From assembly GCA_905208635.1 (NCBI GenBank), contig CAJLPX010000005.1, positions 22,431-86,430 on the forward strand: 64,000 bases of DNA, read 5' to 3'. This DNA is from an uncultured Collinsella sp. GTDB taxonomy: Bacteria; Actinomycetota; Coriobacteriia; Coriobacteriales; Coriobacteriaceae. Position 1 is the stretch's first letter, and the number at the start of each line of letters is the position of its first letter. The position numbers and the translations under genes are program-made. Positions 59,854-64,000 of the stretch are shown one piece after another. The notes beneath the pieces are model-generated. The model saw nothing but the letters and a program-made list of their open reading frames with translations, was not told the DNA's origin and did no database searches.

Positions 59854-59987
59854 TCCGAGCAGTTGCGGTGAGTGTCGACATTCGCCGATATAACATGGAC
59901 ACAACGTCCCGTTTGTGTTCTTCAATCGCCTGCACGTTCTTCCTATTCTTGGGTTGTCGAACAAGCCATAGAGAAAAGGAAGAAAAC

Positions 59988-60341
59988 ATGGACACCGACA
60001 AGATCTGCGCGGAATCGATCGCCAAGCAATACGCGCCCAAAAGCGCCTCCAAGCTCGCCGCGCTCAAGAAGCTCGATGCCAAAGCCAAGCGCCCCGCGAA
60101 CGTCTTCGCCTACAGCTTTGGCATCGCTTCCTCGCTGTTGTTGGGTGTGGGCATGTGCCTGACCATGGGTGTGCTGGGACCTGGCGAGGGCACGTTGTTT
60201 GTGCTCGGAATCGTCCTTGGTATCTTGGGTATCGCAGGCGCAAGCGTGAACCTTGTCCTGTATCGCTGGATTCTGGAAACCTCTAAGAAGAAATACGCCT
60301 TTGAGATAATGGAGCTTGCCAAGGGAATTGCCGGCGAATAG
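59988..60341 (+). CDS. Two-helix membrane protein upstream of a TetR gene
   Basis: 117 residues with two membrane helices (about 40-65 and 70-95) and charged ends. ATG 59988 follows AAGGAAG. Similar proteins are sometimes mislabelled dihydropteridine reductase in clostridia. The TetR gene begins 29 bases after its stop, so both may be in one operon and the membrane protein could be its target. Confidence 0.65.
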   Translation: MDTDKICAESIAKQYAPKSASKLAALKKLDAKAKRPANVFAYSFGIASSLLLGVGMCLTMGVLGPGEGTLFVLGIVLGILGIAGASVNLVLYRWILETSKKKYAFEIMELAKGIAGE

Positions 60342-60370
60342 CTTTTGGCATCAGGGAGAGGCAGGCTTGG

Positions 60371-60994
60371 GTGAACAGGCAGCAGAGCAGATACTTTACG
60401 GCGGCGCAGCTTATGGACGAGGCTTTGCTTGACTTGCTGCAGAACAAGGGCGCGGAGTTCATAACCGTTAAGGAGATTTGCAAGAAGGCCGGGGTGGGGC
60501 GCTCTACGTTCTACCTTCACTACCAGGGTGTCCCTGACCTCGTGAAGGAGTGTTCGGAGCATGTGAACACCAAGTTCTTCGAGCGCTTTGAACAAAGCGC
60601 CGCAGACACGATCGGGGCTATCCGTACGGCTTCCCTCGATGAGCTCGTTTTCGTAACCGACGAGTATCTGAGGCCCTACCTCGAGTTCGTCCAAGACAGC
60701 TGCTCCATCTATCGCGCGATGCTCGCAAACGGGCATACGCTGCAAGCTCAGGAGCGATTCGAGGCCCTAGCGAAGCACATCATCGACCCAGTGTTGGAGC
60801 GCTTTGGCTATCCCAGCGAGCAGCGGGCCTTCGTCATCAGTTTTTATGTGCATGGGCTCTCTGCCGTGGTTCAGGACTGGATCCAGAGCGGCTGCGAAAC
60901 GCCTATCGATGAGATGGCGCGCATTATCAAAACCTGCGTGCACCCGAACGGCACGAACCGACGTCTTGCCAACGCTAAAGAGAGGCGCGAATGA
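60371..60994 (+). CDS. TetR/AcrR-family regulator
   Basis: A 207-residue repressor with the N-terminal TetR HTH (FITVKEICKKAGVGRSTFYLHYQGVPDLV) and a helical ligand domain. The start is GTG 60371 after a purine-rich stretch. It is probably co-transcribed with the upstream membrane protein and represses that operon. Confidence 0.85.
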   Translation: MNRQQSRYFTAAQLMDEALLDLLQNKGAEFITVKEICKKAGVGRSTFYLHYQGVPDLVKECSEHVNTKFFERFEQSAADTIGAIRTASLDELVFVTDEYLRPYLEFVQDSCSIYRAMLANGHTLQAQERFEALAKHIIDPVLERFGYPSEQRAFVISFYVHGLSAVVQDWIQSGCETPIDEMARIIKTCVHPNGTNRRLANAKERRE

Positions 60995-61265
60995 AACGAT
61001 GTGACGGCGACGCCCCCTAGGCGCCAAGAGCGCGGGCCGCGCATCCGCCTTGAGAATACTGCGGAAGGAACGGGAAGCGAAAGCAGCAATCTACCTTGGT
61101 AAAGGGCGTGTATCCCTTTCCGCTGGTCGCGCGGGCCGACTCCAGCCGTGCCGGGACCGCCAGCGCGGCCTCGAAGCCGTTTGCGGCAAGAACCAAGGAG
61201 GAGGGTTTCCCGTGATGGCGATAGGACGGAGGGGTTTCTGTAGGCGTGTAACCAGTAGGAGCTAC
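60995..61265. other. 270-bp gap, nothing assigned
   Basis: Between TetR and the convergent HxlR gene. It contains only frames that overlap GC-rich noise and no good start. Confidence 0.4.
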
Positions 61266-61616
61266 TTATCGAAGCCCGCCGCCGCGGAGCTGCTCCTTGT
61301 AGTTCTCGCCCCAAGCTCTCATTGCGTCAAGAACGGGCCTGAGTGTCTGTCCCAGGTCGGTGAGCGAGTACTCCACCCGTGGGGGCACCTCTGCGAACGC
61401 TTCACGATGAACGAGCCCCGTTTCCTCCATGGTTCGTAGGTTGCTGGTCAGAACTTTCTGCGAAATCTTGCCGATCGAGCGTTGCAGCTCCTTAAAGCGC
61501 ATCGTGCCTCTGAGCGAGAGTTCGCGCAGGATGAGCACCTGCCACTTGTTGCCGATGAGCAAAAGCGTTGTCTCCACTGGGCAGGCAGGCAGGTCCTCCA
61601 AAGTCGGTGCTGTCAT
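61266..61616 (-). CDS. HxlR-family regulator
   Basis: A 116-residue winged-helix protein: CPVETTLLLIGNKWQVLILRELSLRGTMRFKEL, ISQKVLTSNLRTMEETGLVHRE, YSLTDLGQTLRPVLDAMRAWG. The first cysteine (CPVE) is the redox-sensing position in HypR/QorR-type members. ATG 61616 follows GGAGG. It is divergent from the NAD(P)-binding protein it presumably regulates. Confidence 0.9.
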   Translation of the reverse strand: MTAPTLEDLPACPVETTLLLIGNKWQVLILRELSLRGTMRFKELQRSIGKISQKVLTSNLRTMEETGLVHREAFAEVPPRVEYSLTDLGQTLRPVLDAMRAWGENYKEQLRGGGLR

Positions 61617-61670
61617 ATTCGTGAAACCTCCGTCTGCAATCATGCACGTCATTTACATTAGTTTCCTTTT

Positions 61671-61685
61671 GGTGCTTACAGCACC
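61671..61685. promoter_or_regulatory. Inverted repeat in the HxlR/oxidoreductase intergenic region
   Basis: GGTGC-TTACA-GCACC, in the 160-base gap between divergent genes, with AT-rich flanks containing likely -10 boxes. Candidate HxlR operator. Confidence 0.5.
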
Positions 61686-61777
61686 TTTATGTGCCTACTT
61701 TCCATTATATACCTTTGACGCGTATCGTATGAGCTGCAAGGAAAGCGGCGGCGAGTGCCGCAGGTCGAAAGGAAAGT

Positions 61778-62416
61778 ATGATGACCAAGAAAATCGCAGT
61801 TGTAGCAGCGAACGGCAGGGCCGGCAGCCTCATCGTTGAGGAAGCCGTGCGTCGCGGATTCGACGTGACCGCCATCGTGCGCGGCGAGAATAGGACCGCC
61901 GCTCAGAACTCCGTCATCAAAGACGCACTCGAGCTCACGACGGAAGACCTCGAAGGATTCGACGCCGTGGTGGACGCCGTGGGCGGCTGGACGCCCGAGA
62001 CCATCCCCGGTATCACCGACGCGGGCATCCACTTGGCTAATGTGCTGGTCGGCACCGATGTGCGCCTGCTCATCGTGGGTGGCGCGGGCTCGCTGTTCGT
62101 CAACCCCGAGCATACGGTCACCGTCGATATGGGCCCGGACTTTCCCGATGACTGGAAGCCGCTGTCCGCCGCGGCCGGCAAAGTCCTTGCTCACCTTCGC
62201 GAAACGGACGGCCTCAAGTGGACCTTCATTTCCCCTGCTGCTGACTTCCAGGCCGACGGCGAGCGCACCGGTGAGTATATCTTGGCGGGCGAGGAGTTCA
62301 CGCTCAACAGCCGCGGCGAGTCAACGCTCTCGTACGCTGACTATGCGATTGCCATGGTCGATGAGATCGAGTCCGGTAACCACGTCGCCCAGCGCATCTC
62401 GGTTGTGAGCAAGTAG
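61778..62416 (+). CDS. NAD(P)-binding atypical SDR (NmrA-like)
   Basis: A 212-residue Rossmann protein: AVVAANGRAGSLIVEEA nucleotide site, DAVVDAVGGW, GGAGSLF and TFISPAADF. It belongs to the NAD(P)H-binding/NmrA-like group found beside HxlR regulators in redox-stress operons. AAAGGA precedes the ATG ATG. A hairpin at 62437-62469 follows. Confidence 0.85.
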   Translation: MMTKKIAVVAANGRAGSLIVEEAVRRGFDVTAIVRGENRTAAQNSVIKDALELTTEDLEGFDAVVDAVGGWTPETIPGITDAGIHLANVLVGTDVRLLIVGGAGSLFVNPEHTVTVDMGPDFPDDWKPLSAAAGKVLAHLRETDGLKWTFISPAADFQADGERTGEYILAGEEFTLNSRGESTLSYADYAIAMVDEIESGNHVAQRISVVSK

Positions 62417-62436
62417 CTTTATGCCGTTTGGGAAAT

Positions 62437-62469
62437 GGGAGGGTCGATGCCAGCCGCGTCGACCCTCCC
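62437..62469 (+). terminator. Hairpin after the NAD(P)-binding protein gene
   Basis: GGGAGGGTCGA / TCGACCCTCCC, 11 bp, no T-run. Confidence 0.6.
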
Positions 62470-62527
62470 GTTGCGTACCGGGGCAAGCAGTCTTGTTGTC
62501 CGAGTTGTGACATCTTAAACAATGGTT

Positions 62528-62562
62528 GAGTTTAAAAAGGGGCGTTTTTGGTACTACCGAGC
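62528..62562 (+). repeat. 35-bp GAGTTT..GGGCGTTTT..CGAGC repeat, copy 2
   Basis: Second copy of the motif at 56054-56088 (29 of 35 identical), overlapping the 3' end of the MerR gene by nine bases. Confidence 0.6.
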
Positions 62563-62994
62563 GTGAGCGTTCTCGTAGGCCTCTTTGATATCTTCTGGCA
62601 AACCGTCGGGAATCATGGCCCTCAGCTCAGTCTCATTCTCGCCCTGATTCAGCTGCCCGTAGAACCAGCATTTGTACTTCAGCATGTCCAGCGCGCGGTT
62701 CATGTTCGCGATCTCTAGCTCCATGTGGGCCTTCCGCTCCTCGAACATGGCCTTGCGTTTGGGGTATGTCGATGGACCCTCCGCGCACCATTCCATGAAT
62801 AGACGGATGTCCTTGATCTCCATCCCCGCTTTCTTGAGGCATTCGATGACCCGAAGCGCCTCGAGTTCCGTATCGCCGAATTGCCGAATGCCGGACGTCC
62901 GCTCCAATGCCGGGAACAATCCCTGCTTGTCGTAATAGCGCAGCGTTGAGGCGGGCAAGCCGAACATCTCCGACACCTGTCCGATTGTGTACAT
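62554..62994 (-). CDS. MerR-family regulator
   Basis: A 146-residue protein: MYTIGQVSEMFGLPASTLRYYDKQGLFP HTH, dimerisation helix, then a variable C-terminus (YKCWFYGQL) without a metal-binding cluster. This fits the NmlR/AdhR-like group that responds to small electrophiles. GGAGG precedes the ATG. It is divergent from the CMD-cupin gene and probably activates it from the operator at 63026-63056. Confidence 0.88.
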   Translation of the reverse strand: MYTIGQVSEMFGLPASTLRYYDKQGLFPALERTSGIRQFGDTELEALRVIECLKKAGMEIKDIRLFMEWCAEGPSTYPKRKAMFEERKAHMELEIANMNRALDMLKYKCWFYGQLNQGENETELRAMIPDGLPEDIKEAYENAHAR

Positions 62995-63025
62995 GGTTCC
63001 TCCGAATCAATCTCGAATTCATTCC

Positions 63026-63056
63026 TTGACCTAAAGTCAGGTTTAGGTATTACCTT
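63026..63056 (+). promoter_or_regulatory. MerR-type promoter/operator of the CMD-cupin gene
   Basis: TTGACC (63026-63031) and TACCTT (63051-63056) with a 19-bp spacer; within it ACCTAAA-GTCAGG-TTTAGGT (63029-63048) is a perfect 7-bp inverted repeat. An over-long spacer with a palindrome is the hallmark of MerR-activated promoters. Confidence 0.7.
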
Positions 63057-63146
63057 CATTCTCGTCATTAGAACAGGGATTGCAAAGGGTGTTCCGTAAT
63101 GCGGAAACAGATTTGCACCTAAACCATCGACAGGGGGAGATCGATC

Positions 63147-63911
63147 ATGGCAATTAAACAGACGGCAGGCAGAGATGCCCTAGGGGACTTTGCCCCCAAA
63201 TTCGCACAGCTCAATGACGATGTACTGTTTGGCGAGGTGTGGAGCCGAGAGGGCGAGCTTTCCCTTCGAGACCGCAGCGTGGTGACGGTGGTGGCGCTGA
63301 TGGCGCAGGGACTGACGGATTCCTCGTTCCAATACCATCTGATGTCCGCAAAGAATAACGGTGTAACCAGGGCGGAGATAGCGGAAATCCTTACCCACGC
63401 CGCGTTTTACGCGGGGTGGCCCAAGGCATGGGCGGCCTTTCGCATGGCGAAGGAGGTCTGGGCGGATGACGATGCCGCTGATGCAAAAGCCGAGCACCAA
63501 AACGAGATGGCCTTTCCCATCGGTGCCCCCAACGACGCATTCGCGAAGTACTTTATCGGGCAAAGCTACCTCGCGCCTCTATCAACCGAGCAGGTTGGCG
63601 TCTACAACGTGACGTTCGAGCCCGGCTGCCGCAACAACTGGCACGTGCACCACGCCAAAAACGGCGGCGGACAGATTCTCATCTGCGTGGCTGGTCGAGG
63701 GTTCTACCAGGAATGGGGTAAACCGGCACAGGAGCTGCGCCCTGGCGATGTGGTCAACATCGCCCCGGGTGTGAAACATTGGCACGGAGCCGCGCCCGAG
63801 AGCTGGTTCTCCCATCTCGCGCTGGAGGTTCCGGGCGAGGAGGCCTCCAACGAGTGGTTGGAACCTGTGAACGATGAGGATTATCTCAAAGCGACTGACA
63901 AGGAGGCTTAA
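63147..63911 (+). CDS. Carboxymuconolactone decarboxylase-cupin fusion protein
   Basis: A 254-residue protein. The N-terminal CMD/AhpD-like domain (LSLRDRSVVTVVALMAQG; VTRAEIAEILTHAAFYAGWPKAWAAF) lacks a CxxC peroxidase motif. The C-terminal cupin has metal-ligand candidates (NNWHVHHAK; GDVVNIAPGVKHWHG). These fusions are induced with MerR regulators in gut anaerobes; substrate not known. GGGGGAGA precedes the ATG. Confidence 0.85.
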   Translation: MAIKQTAGRDALGDFAPKFAQLNDDVLFGEVWSREGELSLRDRSVVTVVALMAQGLTDSSFQYHLMSAKNNGVTRAEIAEILTHAAFYAGWPKAWAAFRMAKEVWADDDAADAKAEHQNEMAFPIGAPNDAFAKYFIGQSYLAPLSTEQVGVYNVTFEPGCRNNWHVHHAKNGGGQILICVAGRGFYQEWGKPAQELRPGDVVNIAPGVKHWHGAAPESWFSHLALEVPGEEASNEWLEPVNDEDYLKATDKEA

Positions 63912-64000
63912 ATACCTTCGCCGTCCGCGCCGCCGAGAGCAGGGTGCCCAAATCGGCCTGGATCGCCCCTGCCTTGCTTCCAAGCTGCAGCGGAGCCGAG
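63886..64000 (-). CDS. Possible 3' end of a convergent gene (partial)
   Basis: On the minus strand a frame entering at 64000 reads about 37 residues (LGSKAGAIQADLGTLLSAAR... ) and stops at TGA 63888-63886, overlapping the CMD-cupin 3' end by 26 bases. The family is not recognised and the 5' part lies outside the window. Confidence 0.35.
   Translation of the reverse strand, partial: SAPLQLGSKAGAIQADLGTLLSAARTAKVFKPPCQSL

Overview
The window looks like a chromosomal segment of a GC-rich Gram-positive anaerobe of the Coriobacteriia (Actinomycetota), most like Collinsella. This is inferred from gene content: a sortase-assembled pilus locus, a three-subunit GatCAB, a type III glutamine synthetase, a fused MurT-GatD, a large STAND/BTAD regulator, a methionine synthase whose reactivation domain is a separate protein, paired glycerol dehydrogenases, and a tmRNA tag ending in ALAA. 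No rRNA, CRISPR array, intact transposase or integrase gene was seen.

Layout. 1-4.5 kb: surface/pilus locus with a detached sorting signal, a large LPLTG pilin, a class C sortase and, between them, a tandem duplication of a 49-50 residue hydrophobic/basic peptide gene. 4.6-11 kb: gatCAB, then a 143-bp nested palindrome, then a small DUF6110-like protein and a P1B-type ATPase with an atypical metal motif. 11-13.6 kb: RHH/PIN toxin-antitoxin pair with a clear autoregulatory promoter, and a low-GC patch with a secreted protein. 13.8-14.8 kb: tmRNA followed by repeats, some copying the tmRNA 3' end in inverted orientation. 14.8-19.8 kb: patatin-like lipase, rplM-rpsI, glmM, PTS EIIA and nagB (translation and amino-sugar metabolism). 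20-24.6 kb: STAND/BTAD regulator, yhbY, a methyltransferase. 24.7-30.6 kb: a second nested palindrome, then a minus-strand one-carbon block (metF, MetH reactivation protein, metH, PFL-family protein). 31-38 kb: glnA type III, a MITE-like element, tRNA-Glu, fused murT-gatD and two TPR-like proteins. 38.5-48.7 kb: iron-dependent alcohol dehydrogenase, two glycerol dehydrogenases, a multi-cluster ferredoxin, ychF, a divergent regulator pair sharing a 26-bp perfect palindrome, asparaginase and guaA.

48.9-60 kb is an accessory, partly decayed island. It holds a DUF262/DUF1524 defence-type nuclease, a DUF3800 protein, an excisionase-like gene with one in-frame TGA, an HTH regulator divergent from a NERD-TM/small membrane protein/third gene operon (the third gene has one in-frame TAG), YjdF, gene fragments, and a LytTR-DUF3021 pair. 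60-64 kb carries stress-type regulator/enzyme pairs: a membrane protein with TetR, HxlR with an NAD(P)-binding protein, and MerR with a CMD-cupin protein.

The observations I rate highest are: two 142-143-bp nested palindromes of the same architecture at 8128-8270 and 24722-24863; the tandem peptide units, which look like a type I toxin locus; the NERD-TM operon with its divergent regulator; the TIR-bounded element next to tRNA-Glu; the MurT-GatD fusion; and two single-stop interruptions in the island, both explainable by one C-to-T change.
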